Source: JAJZEO01 sp964477345 (GTDB lineage Bacteria > Chlamydiota > Chlamydiia > Chlamydiales > 2-12-FULL-49-11). Taken from it: a stretch of 64,000 nucleotides of DNA. The notes under the pieces were generated by a model that saw only the letters and a list, made by a program, of their open reading frames with translations, was not told the origin of the DNA and did not search any database. Position numbers and translations under genes: made by a program. The stretch covers positions 1-64,000 of the forward strand of contig CAYZDL010000007.1 of NCBI GenBank assembly GCA_964477345.1, read 5' to 3'. Numbering within the stretch: position 1 is the first letter of the stretch; every line of letters begins with the position of its first letter. Below are positions 1 to 8,117 of this stretch, piece by piece.

Positions 1-207
1 TGAGCAAGTAACTTCTTTTCCTTCAAGATCGACCACTACTTCTGTTGAGGATACAGAAAGAACGCGCCCACGTTTTCCTTCAATTGACAAAGTTTTGGAA
101 GGTTTCTGTTTTGACCGATCCTTCTTAGAGAGCCGTTTTATCTCCTTCTTGCTCTCTTTATTATCTTTGGAAGACAAGAGCTCTTCGAAGTCCGAGTAAT
201 CTTTCAT
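1..207 (-). CDS. rsgA: Ribosome biogenesis GTPase RsgA, N-terminal fragment (cut by window edge)
   Basis: Only the first 69 codons are present, because the gene runs off the left end. The visible part is a strongly charged Lys/Glu/Ser leader followed by a stretch of the form GKRGRVLSVSSTEVVVDLEG, which resembles the start of the OB-fold of RsgA (the circularly permuted GTPase that checks 30S subunit maturation). The GTPase domain itself is not in the window, so this is a family guess from a short N-terminus. The ATG (205-207) overlaps the stop of the upstream methylase gene by four bases (ATGA), which implies translational coupling in one minus-strand operon. Another OB-fold RNA-binding protein is possible. 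Confidence 0.55.
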   Translation of the reverse strand, partial: MKDYSDFEELLSSKDNKESKKEIKRLSKKDRSKQKPSKTLSIEGKRGRVLSVSSTEVVVDLEGKEVTCS

Positions 208-917
208 CGCTCTCCCCAATAACAACAGATGGCTGCCACTGCGGCAACATTGAGAGATTCTACCTGATTGTGGAGTGGGATGGCAACCAACTTCGATCGG
301 AGTCGAATTTCAGGAGAAATACCACTCCCTTCATTGCCAAAAAAAAGAGCATACGGTTTTTCGAATTTGATTGTTGATAGGGGATCGCCCACCATATCGG
401 TGGCATACCATTGATGAAGATCACCGATCAGATCAAGAGGACCTTGACTTAGGGGGAGGGTGAAAACAGATCCCTTAGAGGCACTAACAGTTTTTGGATG
501 AAAAGGATCCGCACACCCGTCTAGTAAATGAGCCCCATTGAAGCCAAGCCCTTCTGCGGTACGCAATATCGTTCCGACATTTCCAGGATCTTGAATCCTA
601 TCGAGGACAATCAATCTCTCGGTTTTTTTTAAGTCTTGATTTTGAGGGAGAAAGATCTCAGCAATTCCATCAACAGGCTCTGGCTGTCCAGTGATTTTTT
701 TAATTATTTCTGAGGTGACGCGCGTTGCTCGCAAAACAGAGGGAAGAGGGGTATCTATAAAAAGATAATTATCAATTTTCACGCGTGAGGAGAGTTGGCT
801 AATGATTTTAGCCCCAAAGAGTAGGGTTTTGTTGCATGCAAAACGGTATTTGGCCGACGAGGCAAGCTTTACAAAATGCTTGACGAGGGGGTTGTGAAGG
901 CTATTGATAAAGTTCAT
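204..917 (-). CDS. TrmH/SpoU-family RNA 2'-O-ribose methyltransferase
   Basis: This SAM-dependent methylase family transfers a methyl group to ribose 2'-OH in rRNA or tRNA. The trefoil-knot motifs are visible: motif 1 as LDRIQDPGNVGTILRTAEG, motif 2 as ALFFGNEGSGIS, and motif 3 as IPLHNQVESLNVAAVAAI. An N-terminal substrate-binding region precedes them. I start at the ATG read from 917, because the following residues (MNFINSLHNPLVKHFVKL) match the usual family N-terminus; a longer open frame to 953 adds twelve unlikely residues. The start codon overlaps, in a shared CATG, the divergent start of rsbU. The exact target (23S G2251-like, or a tRNA) cannot be told from sequence alone. Confidence 0.88.
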   Translation of the reverse strand: MNFINSLHNPLVKHFVKLASSAKYRFACNKTLLFGAKIISQLSSRVKIDNYLFIDTPLPSVLRATRVTSEIIKKITGQPEPVDGIAEIFLPQNQDLKKTERLIVLDRIQDPGNVGTILRTAEGLGFNGAHLLDGCADPFHPKTVSASKGSVFTLPLSQGPLDLIGDLHQWYATDMVGDPLSTIKFEKPYALFFGNEGSGISPEIRLRSKLVAIPLHNQVESLNVAAVAAICCYWGER

Positions 918-2838
918 GGATGATCCTAAGCACGCAAAAGAAGAATCGCACACTCCTCAAAAAAAGGCAAGGACCAGCCCAGGACTATCCTTGGCCTTTA
1001 GGGTGCTCTTTATCAGCTTTCTATTTATTATTTTACCGATGATCATTTACTCCCTTCTCGTCTACTCAAGGGAATACCAAAGGCAACTGGGTGCCGTTTT
1101 TAATGAAATGAAACTGTTTCAAGAAGATCAGTTAACGATGATCAGTGATCTTGAGGATGATACAGCCAATTTCGTCGTGACGTTTGTGGCTTTAATGAAT
1201 GCGTTTAAACATGAACAGAATAAGTTGACAGACTTTCATCTTGAGCCGATCTTACTGAAATATGCAGAAAAAAGCGCTATCTCAGCCATTCTTCTTATTG
1301 AAAATCAAGAAGATGGTAGATTTGTTTGCTCAAAAACTACGCTGCCACTTTATCAAGATATTGATTTTGCCCCTTTTTTTCCTAAAGGGATTTTTGAAAA
1401 GGAAGGACCACAAATCTTTCTCGCAAAAGACCCTGTGTTTGGGCATGCTCTCTTCGTTGCTTTGCGAATTCCTGATGAACTCGATGATAAAAGGGCGATG
1501 ACAGTAGTTTGTTATTCTCTTGAAAATGTGATCGATCAACTCAATGAGAGAAAAACGATCTTTGAAATGAATATCACTATTACCGATCATCATCTTGCTG
1601 TTCTCTCTTCAACAGACCCTGATCTAGTTGATTTGCGTTTTCAATTGTTTGGTCTAGGGGTAAATGTTGACGATGAAGTGCTTAAAGATGGGTCGATCCC
1701 ATTAAAGCAAACACCCACTGTTAAAAATGGGTACAAATTTTTCTTCATGGGGAAAAAACGATTTTGTGTGGTGGCCAATCTGCCAGGAACTGATGCTTAT
1801 CTGGTTACGAGTGTTCCAGCTGAGGTCCTTTTGTCAAAGATGGTCGAGCAAATAATGCGTCTTGCTCTCTTGCTTGCTTGTGTATTGCTTGTAGGTGGGG
1901 TTGCTGCACTTTTTTTCACAAGAAGGCTTGGACGTCCTCTCAGACAGCTCGGCCATGTGATGGCCGAAGTAGGGGAGGGGAAGCTTCAGGCCAGGTATAG
2001 TCATGATAGGATTGGCTTTGAAATTAATTACATTGGGCAAGAATTTAATCAGATGGTCATTTCGTTGATCTCATACATCGAAGAAGTTAACAAGGAAAGG
2101 GCTTATAAAGAGACGTATGCTAAAGAATTGCAAATTGGGCATGAAATTCAGCAATCAATACTTCCTCATCGGGAAGCCGAATTTCCTGGGGTCGATATCT
2201 CTGTCTACTTTAATCCCGCCAAGGAAGTTGCGGGAGACTTTTTCGATTGGCTCATAAAGGGACACGAGCTTTTAGTCACGATTGCCGATGGGGTTGGGAA
2301 AGGGATTTCAGGGGCCCTCTATGCGTTTGATTTACGGTCGATTTTACGTAGTTTTGCTACGACCCATAACGAACTTAAAGACATGGTTCTACAGACCAAC
2401 CAACTTTTTTGTTACGATACGAAGGATACGGGAAATTTTGTTACAGCATTTCTTGCACTCTATGACAGTAAGAAAAGGAAATTACAATATGTCAATTGTG
2501 GCCACAATTACCCCTTTATTAAGCGCGCCACAGGAGAATTGATACGCTTGTCGACGAAAGGGATTGCCTTTGGCGTTGAAGAGATTAAGGAAGTCGATGT
2601 AAAAGAGATCGACCTTTTTCCAGACGATTTTCTAATTTTGTATACTGATGGGATCACAGATGCTCAAAACGTGGCTCAGGAACTTTATGGGGAACATCGG
2701 TTCATGAAAGTATTGACGGCTTCACAACACATCTTTCCCGATGCCCTTCTCAATGAAATCATCGGTGGTATACAGGCCTTTACTGGTGGCGCCGATCAAT
2801 ACGACGACATGACCCTCATCATTATGAAAGTTAAATAA
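916..2838 (+). CDS. rsbU: RsbU-type membrane PP2C (SpoIIE-family) phosphatase with HAMP domain
   Basis: This is a serine/threonine phosphatase of the partner-switching pathway that controls sigma-factor availability. Order of parts: a short charged cytoplasmic tail, TM1 at about residues 26-51, a periplasmic sensor domain of about 260 residues, TM2 at about 315-333, a HAMP linker, a helical segment, and a C-terminal PP2C domain from about residue 400. Metal-binding and core motifs are intact: VAGDFFDWL, ADGVGKGISGAL, NCGHNYPF, LYTDGITDAQN and QYDDMTLIIMKV. Length (640 aa) and architecture match chlamydial RsbU (CT588), whose sensor domain has been linked to TCA-cycle intermediates; ligand binding here is inference. 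No anti-sigma or anti-anti-sigma gene lies in the window. An upstream in-frame TTG at 904 is possible, but the ATG is preferred. Confidence 0.9.
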   Translation: MDDPKHAKEESHTPQKKARTSPGLSLAFRVLFISFLFIILPMIIYSLLVYSREYQRQLGAVFNEMKLFQEDQLTMISDLEDDTANFVVTFVALMNAFKHEQNKLTDFHLEPILLKYAEKSAISAILLIENQEDGRFVCSKTTLPLYQDIDFAPFFPKGIFEKEGPQIFLAKDPVFGHALFVALRIPDELDDKRAMTVVCYSLENVIDQLNERKTIFEMNITITDHHLAVLSSTDPDLVDLRFQLFGLGVNVDDEVLKDGSIPLKQTPTVKNGYKFFFMGKKRFCVVANLPGTDAYLVTSVPAEVLLSKMVEQIMRLALLLACVLLVGGVAALFFTRRLGRPLRQLGHVMAEVGEGKLQARYSHDRIGFEINYIGQEFNQMVISLISYIEEVNKERAYKETYAKELQIGHEIQQSILPHREAEFPGVDISVYFNPAKEVAGDFFDWLIKGHELLVTIADGVGKGISGALYAFDLRSILRSFATTHNELKDMVLQTNQLFCYDTKDTGNFVTAFLALYDSKKRKLQYVNCGHNYPFIKRATGELIRLSTKGIAFGVEEIKEVDVKEIDLFPDDFLILYTDGITDAQNVAQELYGEHRFMKVLTASQHIFPDALLNEIIGGIQAFTGGADQYDDMTLIIMKVK

Positions 2839-2841
2839 ATC

Positions 2842-4032
2842 TCAAAGTAGCCGCTTTAGGATCGCTTCTGGGGTGTTGAGACGTTCTTGGATGGCGAGAC
2901 GCTCTGCTTGTGTGAGGAGCTCACCCATGCGGACGCCAGGTTCGATCCCTTGTCCTTTAAGGTGCGCAGAAGTGACGATCGTCCTGCCTGCCTTTCTTCG
3001 TTCAATCGCTTCCTGCAAAAGAGCGATCTTTTCTTCATGAAATGAGCGAAAAAGAGGATCCTTAGCATGGATGGTTGCAATTGTAAAACAGATGGTTGCA
3101 TTCGGTTTTGCATAGAGTTCTACAAGCTGGTAGTCGGCGCGTTTGATCGAAAAATTGAGCCAATCATCGAGCTCTTCGACAAATCGGCGCTCTTCTTTGG
3201 ATAACTTGAGATATTCGCATATCTGCATCTTTTCATTAAGAGAGATGGGGCCGAACATTTCGAGTAGTTTTACAATGAGGGGGGTCTCTTTTGGGAAGTG
3301 GGCAAGGTGCTTGAGACGATCGGTTAATTCCTGATCAGTCAAAGAATGAAGTTGGGGAAAAATTTGGTCGAGAAGTTGGTATTTATGGAGAGTAACAAGG
3401 GCGAGGGGAAAGTTGGCAAAGAGGGACATTTTCTTAAATTCTTGAACGATTCTTTCGATGGCTACTGCAGGAAATAGATTTTCAGCATGAGCAATGATAG
3501 CATCGATTGTGAGAGGATCGATCGTAAAATGAAAGCGGGCTGCATATCGAACGGCGCGGATCATTCTTAAACGGTCTTCCAAAAATCTCTCATTAGGATC
3601 GCCAATCGCCCGGATCACTTTTTTTTGTAGGTCTTCTTTCCCACCTACGTAGTCAAATACTTTTTCAGATAGAGGATCAAAAAACATGCCATTTATGGTG
3701 AAGTCCCGCCTTTGGGCATCTTCTTCTGCGGTTGCAGATTCAATGTGATCGGGTCTGCGCCCATCTTTGTATCCAGTCTCCTTACGAAACGAGGCAACTT
3801 CAAAATGAGCCCCCTCCATGACAACAATCACGATCCCATAATTGACACCGACGGGAATTGTTTTCGGAAAAATTTTAATGATCGCTTCGATGGGGGCATT
3901 TGTTGCAATATCAATATCATCAGAGGGATGATTGAGTAAACGATCGCGCACATATCCACCGGCAAAGTAGGCCGTGTAACCAGAATGCACGATTTTCTGT
4001 ACAACTTTTTTTGCTGTGTTATAAAGAACCAT
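2842..4032 (-). CDS. pcnB: CCA tRNA nucleotidyltransferase / poly(A) polymerase family protein
   Basis: This class II nucleotidyltransferase adds CCA to tRNA 3' ends or adenylates RNA; the two activities cannot be separated here. Visible motifs: FAGGYVRDRLL (nucleotide-binding GG with VRD), DDIDIAT (metal-binding Asp pair), RRDFTINGM (motif B), and the neck signature EDRLRMIRAVRYAARF. At 396 aa it is typical of bacterial family members, with a helical C-terminal body. It starts at the ATG whose complement is 4030-4032, directly abutting the divergent lipoprotein ATG at 4033 (CATATG), so the two genes share no spacer. Its stop lies 3 bases past the stop of the convergent rsbU. The symbol follows the chlamydial naming habit; cca is equally defensible. 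Confidence 0.88.
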   Translation of the reverse strand: MVLYNTAKKVVQKIVHSGYTAYFAGGYVRDRLLNHPSDDIDIATNAPIEAIIKIFPKTIPVGVNYGIVIVVMEGAHFEVASFRKETGYKDGRRPDHIESATAEEDAQRRDFTINGMFFDPLSEKVFDYVGGKEDLQKKVIRAIGDPNERFLEDRLRMIRAVRYAARFHFTIDPLTIDAIIAHAENLFPAVAIERIVQEFKKMSLFANFPLALVTLHKYQLLDQIFPQLHSLTDQELTDRLKHLAHFPKETPLIVKLLEMFGPISLNEKMQICEYLKLSKEERRFVEELDDWLNFSIKRADYQLVELYAKPNATICFTIATIHAKDPLFRSFHEEKIALLQEAIERRKAGRTIVTSAHLKGQGIEPGVRMGELLTQAERLAIQERLNTPEAILKRLL

Positions 4033-4485
4033 ATGAAAAGAAGTTCGCTCTACACGATTTTTGCTCTCTTCATTCTACTGCTTGCGGGTGGTTGCAGGCA
4101 AGATGAAACGGGTCTTTCTGGTAAAAATTTTTGCTATCTCAATATGGAGAAAGAGGATTTCTCCGAGCAGAGCCTTGTAAATGCTAATTTTTCCCATGCA
4201 GTTTTAATTGGCGCACAATTTGTTGAGGCAGACCTCCGGGGTGCAAATTTTGAAGGGGCCGATCTTCAAAAAGCCAATCTTAGAGGGGCCGATTTGAGAC
4301 GAGCCAACTTCACTGGTTGCGATCTGAAGGGGGCGGATCTTTCCGGCGCCGATGCAGAAGAGGCAAATTTTGATGGGGCGTCATTGATTGAAGCGAAAGT
4401 CAGAGGAGCTGATTTTACCAATGCCAAAGGCCTATCGGGAGAGCTCCTCGTCGATCTCAATAATCAAGGTGCCATCACCGACTAA
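4033..4485 (+). CDS. Pentapeptide-repeat lipoprotein
   Basis: The 150-aa product begins with a lipoprotein signal (MKRSSLYTIFALFILLLAGG then Cys21), a good lipobox, so it is probably anchored to a membrane. The mature part contains about 15 tandem A(D/N)LXX pentapeptides (for example ANFEGADLQKANLRGADLRR), which should form a right-handed quadrilateral beta-helix. No catalytic domain is present, and the function is unknown. Pentapeptide proteins serve as scaffolds or DNA mimics elsewhere, but a lipid-anchored one is more likely structural. I chose the ATG at 4033, since the 16 residues upstream in the open frame belong to the overlapping pcnB region. It converges with the secreted gene at 4482 with a 4-base overlap. 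Confidence 0.85.
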   Translation: MKRSSLYTIFALFILLLAGGCRQDETGLSGKNFCYLNMEKEDFSEQSLVNANFSHAVLIGAQFVEADLRGANFEGADLQKANLRGADLRRANFTGCDLKGADLSGADAEEANFDGASLIEAKVRGADFTNAKGLSGELLVDLNNQGAITD

Positions 4486-5018
4486 TTCTTCACTAGATGA
4501 GTGACAAAAGCTTCCCAATTCTGCTTCTCGGCATGCATACTTAGAGTGCTTACATCAGCATTTACAATCTTAGCAAAGCCAGGAAGCTTTTCAAAGAACT
4601 CTTTGGAAGAGGCTTCGCGAGCAAGTCCTGGTTTGATACCATTCATGAAACCATCCCATTTAAGAGAACTGCTATGAATAGAAACCATGTGTTTTTTTAA
4701 GTTGGGCTGCGAAAAAATGTAGCCTAAAAATTGTAGGGTAGCTAATCCATCTAGTTGTTTACCTAGAGAACGGAGGTGGTTTTTCTTAAAACCAAGACCA
4801 AGTGTGCTGCTTGTTCCCATCGTAGTAATAATTTCCTCAATGATGGCCCCCTTTTTTTGATCGACATTGAGGACAAACTCAAAAGCAGCGATTTTAGGAG
4901 GTTCGATATTGATGGCGACGGGTGCCTCAATTTTTTGAGGCGCGGGCTCTACTGCGGCTTCTTCACAGTAAAGAGGAGAGGTAACGGCAATAAGAGCCAA
5001 AATAATTTTGTTTTTCAT
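4482..5018 (-). CDS. Small secreted protein, paralogue 3 of a tandem triplet
   Basis: Unknown function. The 178-aa product has an N-terminal signal peptide (MKNKIILALIAVTSPLYC) and a Pro/Glu-rich linker. It also has a domain shared with the next two upstream genes: a central LQFLGYIFSQPNLKKH segment and a C-terminal WEAFV. I use the ATG at 5016-5018, preceded by AAGGAA, rather than the longer frame. It lies 8 bases after the stop of paralogue 2, so the three are surely one operon. Expected location is periplasm or outside. No known domain is recognised. Confidence 0.75.
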   Translation of the reverse strand: MKNKIILALIAVTSPLYCEEAAVEPAPQKIEAPVAINIEPPKIAAFEFVLNVDQKKGAIIEEIITTMGTSSTLGLGFKKNHLRSLGKQLDGLATLQFLGYIFSQPNLKKHMVSIHSSSLKWDGFMNGIKPGLAREASSKEFFEKLPGFAKIVNADVSTLSMHAEKQNWEAFVTHLVKN

Positions 5019-5026
5019 CGGGTTCC

Positions 5027-5491
5027 TTACAAAAGGGCTTTGACAAATTCTTCCCATTTTTGGCACTCACATAACCGCCTGAGCTGTTCGTAATCACCTC
5101 CCACCAATTTAGCAAAATCAGGTAAATCAGAAAAGAGGCTTCCGTTGTAATACTCTTTTTCCATTGTATCTTGTACCCCCTCGAGAAAAAACGGCCATTT
5201 GAAATAACTATGCGAAATGCTACGTATACAATTCTTTAGGCGGGGAGTTGACATGATGTAGCCCAAAAATTGAAGGGGGGGAACGTGTTGAATTTTGTCT
5301 CCCAAACGAGTTAAGCGAAAGCCCTCAAAGAGAAGAGAGGGGACACTTTTTTCAGCCATCGTTAAAAAAATGTCGTTGATTGTCTCTTTTTCCCACTCCT
5401 GTAGTTTCTTTGGGTCCCATTCTGCATAAAGTGGTGAAACAAATAGGGGGGCGAGGAACGCAATGCACGTTGCGATCATATGCCTCATCAT
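5027..5491 (-). CDS. Small secreted protein, paralogue 2 of a tandem triplet
   Basis: The 154-aa hypothetical protein has a signal peptide (about 23 residues, ending near SPLYAEW). It shares with its two neighbours the core PLQFLGYIMSTPRLKN, a hydrophobic/Lys spacing before it (LGDKIQHV), and a C-terminal motif of the type DFAKLVGGD...WEEFVKALL. Its start codon overlaps the stop of paralogue 1 by 4 bases (ATGA), which indicates translational coupling. No enzymatic motif is visible. Cysteines near the C-terminus (LCECQKW) are not shared by the other copies, which argues against a conserved disulfide. Confidence 0.75.
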   Translation of the reverse strand: MMRHMIATCIAFLAPLFVSPLYAEWDPKKLQEWEKETINDIFLTMAEKSVPSLLFEGFRLTRLGDKIQHVPPLQFLGYIMSTPRLKNCIRSISHSYFKWPFFLEGVQDTMEKEYYNGSLFSDLPDFAKLVGGDYEQLRRLCECQKWEEFVKALL

Positions 5492-5955
5492 GACTTCATG
5501 CTCCCTTTAAATGAGTAAAGAAAAAAGCGCCCCCAATCACTTTTATCAACAAATGACCTCATCACTTCAGGTTTTAAATTGAATGTGGAGCAAAATTCAG
5601 AAAGTTGATCTTGAAAATCTGGTTTCCCCACTTCTTGCATCATTCGAAATCCAAAACCTTGGTTGAATAAATTGGCTTTGATGGGATCACGTAACCCAGT
5701 ACTCATGCTTTTCGTCAAGGTAGGATTGGTTAGGATAAATCCCATTAGCTGAAAAGGGGAAACTTGCATGAGAGAAACGGCCTGAGCAAGTAGCGTATCT
5801 GCATCATTTGTCAACTCCTTTACCGATTGACTCGAAAATAGAGTCACAAATTTGACGACAGATTCCTCTTGATCTTGGGTAAGACCAAAAGAGGGGGTTG
5901 ATCCAAAACAGAGTAATGGGAATGTCAGCCAGACAAACAACCAATTTCTCTTCAT
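5488..5955 (-). CDS. Small secreted protein, paralogue 1 of a tandem triplet (first in operon)
   Basis: The 155-aa hypothetical protein starts at MKRNWLFVWLTFPLLCFGST, a clear signal peptide; the open frame extends 8 residues further, but this ATG fits better. The core PFQLMGFILTNPTLTKS is the counterpart of the LQFLGYI motif in paralogues 2 and 3, and the C-terminus again ends in a W-x-x-F pattern (DWGRFFLYSF). It is the most diverged of the three. Gene order and overlaps indicate one transcript running 5955 to 4482. An envelope or host-facing role is inference from secretion only. Confidence 0.72.
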   Translation of the reverse strand: MKRNWLFVWLTFPLLCFGSTPSFGLTQDQEESVVKFVTLFSSQSVKELTNDADTLLAQAVSLMQVSPFQLMGFILTNPTLTKSMSTGLRDPIKANLFNQGFGFRMMQEVGKPDFQDQLSEFCSTFNLKPEVMRSFVDKSDWGRFFLYSFKGSMKS

Positions 5956-6036
5956 AACCTCTCCTTGCAAGTATAACAATAGATTTTTAAAGAGTTTACG
6001 AAAAAGCCATTATTTAGACGAGAGAAAAATAGATGA

Positions 6037-6705
6037 CTACACCTGTGGGCCCTGAAAAAATCCTAAATTTCCTGCATAAGTGGCTTGTTGATAGAAGGCG
6101 AAGTCACCTGGACTGCCACCGCGAAGGGCCTTCTCAAGAAGTTTTTTCATTGGACCAGTGTGTTTGAGTACGCCTGGTATTTCGGTTGAAGGAGGTCTAT
6201 CGGGGTTTACAGGAGAAGGTGTTAAACCCGAATGATGTGTTGCAGTAAGGTCTCTAAAAGGAGAATGTCCTTGGTCACCGCGGTCACCTTCTAAAAGAGA
6301 GAGATTTACTGGTAGAGTCTCGCTCGAAAAAGAAAAAGTATTCTCTTTTCGGACTTGTGGGACTGCCGTGCTGGGTAGACTAGGTAATTTCAGCGAAGCT
6401 TTGAAAGGAGAGGCGGTGATGTGTGGTTTGGTAGGCGATATTTCCGCAAAAAGAGGTCTTGATAATCTGGCATCTTTGTTTAGTGTTCTGGGGAGACATC
6501 CGCCCTGCTCAACATATTCGGTGAAAGTTCCAGAACAAATCAGGCAAAGGTGATGGTCTTTCCCTAGCATGGTAACCACTCTTCCTTTAATGCACTCGTT
6601 ACAGAGGCTTTTCTTGGGATGTAGAGGACGTGACTTACTAGAGTCCCAATGCTGAAACAAAGATTGAGAGTACACGCTACATGATGAGCATCTTTCCATA
6701 ACCAT
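6037..6705 (-). CDS. CxxC-rich hypothetical protein with disordered Pro/Ser tail
   Basis: Not recognised. The N-terminal 75 residues hold three CxxC pairs (ERCSSC, LCNEC, HHLCLIC) plus one further Cys and a His pair, a spacing that suggests zinc binding. The rest is low-complexity Ser/Pro/Thr-rich sequence ending with a short helical segment (GPMKKLLEKALRGG). There is no signal peptide or membrane segment. The layout (small zinc module plus disordered region) resembles secreted effector or regulatory adaptors, but this is inference. The start is uncertain: the open frame reaches a TTG at 6750, but an ATG at 6705 with AGG upstream looks better. It follows the glycosyltransferase gene closely on the same strand. 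Confidence 0.6.
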   Translation of the reverse strand: MVMERCSSCSVYSQSLFQHWDSSKSRPLHPKKSLCNECIKGRVVTMLGKDHHLCLICSGTFTEYVEQGGCLPRTLNKDARLSRPLFAEISPTKPHITASPFKASLKLPSLPSTAVPQVRKENTFSFSSETLPVNLSLLEGDRGDQGHSPFRDLTATHHSGLTPSPVNPDRPPSTEIPGVLKHTGPMKKLLEKALRGGSPGDFAFYQQATYAGNLGFFQGPQV

Positions 6706-6764
6706 CCTTTTTTGCCTGGAAGTATCGCCCACGGGAGGGTTTTCTTTCAAGAGGATAGATCGAT

Positions 6765-8099
6765 CTAGTCGAAGTATTTCTTGCAGACATCTCTGAAAGT
6801 TGCTGGAGTGATAAACTGGGCCCCTTTTCTTGCGATCAAATAATCAGCGTTACCACGCTCCCAAGGAGGCATTCCTTCTTTGATTGTCTTGATATTGAGA
6901 AAAATTCGAGGCAGAAACTTTGGTCCAGTGCCCCGATGGATCCAAACATGTCCTTTGCAAGCAGTCAGAATTTCCATCGAAGTAATTCCTCCCGACCTTG
7001 TAAAAGTGGCATCACTGCGATGAAAAAGAGGGGCTACGACGCTATCATTTTGAAAAGCAAGAGGAATAATCGTGAGAGATTTTGGAAAATTCTCGTACGA
7101 TTCGATCAGAGAGATAATCCGTTTCATTAAGGAATGTTTTCTATCAGGAGTTTCATTGCAAAAAATGAACAGGAGATCTTTTCGTTGAGATAGTTTTCTT
7201 TGTAGAGTCAAATCGATGAAGAGTTTGGTATAGTCAAGAATGGCTTCTTCGTGAGGATTGCTTCCTAACATAAGGATCGAGACCTTCGCTTCAGGAGGGA
7301 TCACAATTTTAAACGAATTTTCTTCGATCTGAGGGTTGATGCAACCCTTAGCGGCGGCTCTCAACATGAGAAGGGTTTCCTCACTCTTGCCGATTTGAAA
7401 ATCAAGAGAGAGAGGCTTACCTTTTTCAAAGGTTAAATATTGTTTGAATGTGGATCGCAAGGGGAGATCATCGTATTTTATTCGAGAGAGGGGGAGTCGG
7501 CAGGTTTTTTTCCAAAATTCTTTTTCGTTTTCACCTTTAGCCAATAGGGGCTTTGTTGTGATTAGGGTAATAAAAGCACGATCTTTTTTGGTAAGCCGCT
7601 TGATGGGGTTAAAGAAGTGAGTCGCCTTTTTTGTCGGAAGATCGGTAATCACTTTCTCGTAATAAATTTCTCTTCCTGTCAAAAATTGGATTAGTCTAGC
7701 TGCTTTGACAATGGGTGCCATCGCCAAATTCTGCGTGTCGATGATCCAATTAATTTTTTGGGTATAAAGGGCGTGAAAGGCGCAAAAAAAAATGGGAAGC
7801 CACATTAGGGCATCGCAAACCCGTTGGTTAAGGGCGTAAAAGGCCAGAGAGAGTAGATCCCCCCGTTTTTGCGCAGAATTCCACCTAGTTGCGATAAACT
7901 TTCCCGCCACAGATCCCAACCAATCGAACAAAATATCTACTGTGTAGACTTTTACCTCCGGACTATTTTTAGCCAGTCCGGTTTCTTTTGCATGTGCGGC
8001 TTGAAGATGCCCTCCTCCTCCTCTAGAGGTGAGGATTAAACAAACATTTTTTGAGGTTCGATCGGCCTTTTGTGAAGAAAAGGCAAAATTCTTCATCAT
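6765..8099 (-). CDS. MGDG-synthase/MurG-like glycosyltransferase (GT-B fold)
   Basis: The N-terminus has TSRGGGGHLQAAHA, the glycine-rich loop of MGDG-synthase and MurG-type glycosyltransferases. The C-terminal half has FTRSGGITSMEILTA, matching the donor-binding signature of the same fold. The length (444 aa) suits a two-domain GT-B enzyme. The usual role is sugar transfer to a lipid acceptor at the inner face of the membrane. A hydrophobic stretch (about residues 95-112, ALMWLPIFFCAFHALY) may mediate membrane association. Donor and acceptor cannot be assigned. It follows rho by 18 bases on the same strand and precedes the CxxC-rich gene by 59 bases, so the three may be cotranscribed. Confidence 0.72.
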   Translation of the reverse strand: MMKNFAFSSQKADRTSKNVCLILTSRGGGGHLQAAHAKETGLAKNSPEVKVYTVDILFDWLGSVAGKFIATRWNSAQKRGDLLSLAFYALNQRVCDALMWLPIFFCAFHALYTQKINWIIDTQNLAMAPIVKAARLIQFLTGREIYYEKVITDLPTKKATHFFNPIKRLTKKDRAFITLITTKPLLAKGENEKEFWKKTCRLPLSRIKYDDLPLRSTFKQYLTFEKGKPLSLDFQIGKSEETLLMLRAAAKGCINPQIEENSFKIVIPPEAKVSILMLGSNPHEEAILDYTKLFIDLTLQRKLSQRKDLLFIFCNETPDRKHSLMKRIISLIESYENFPKSLTIIPLAFQNDSVVAPLFHRSDATFTRSGGITSMEILTACKGHVWIHRGTGPKFLPRIFLNIKTIKEGMPPWERGNADYLIARKGAQFITPATFRDVCKKYFD

Positions 8100-8117
8100 T
8101 GCAAGGAACCTTGTAGC

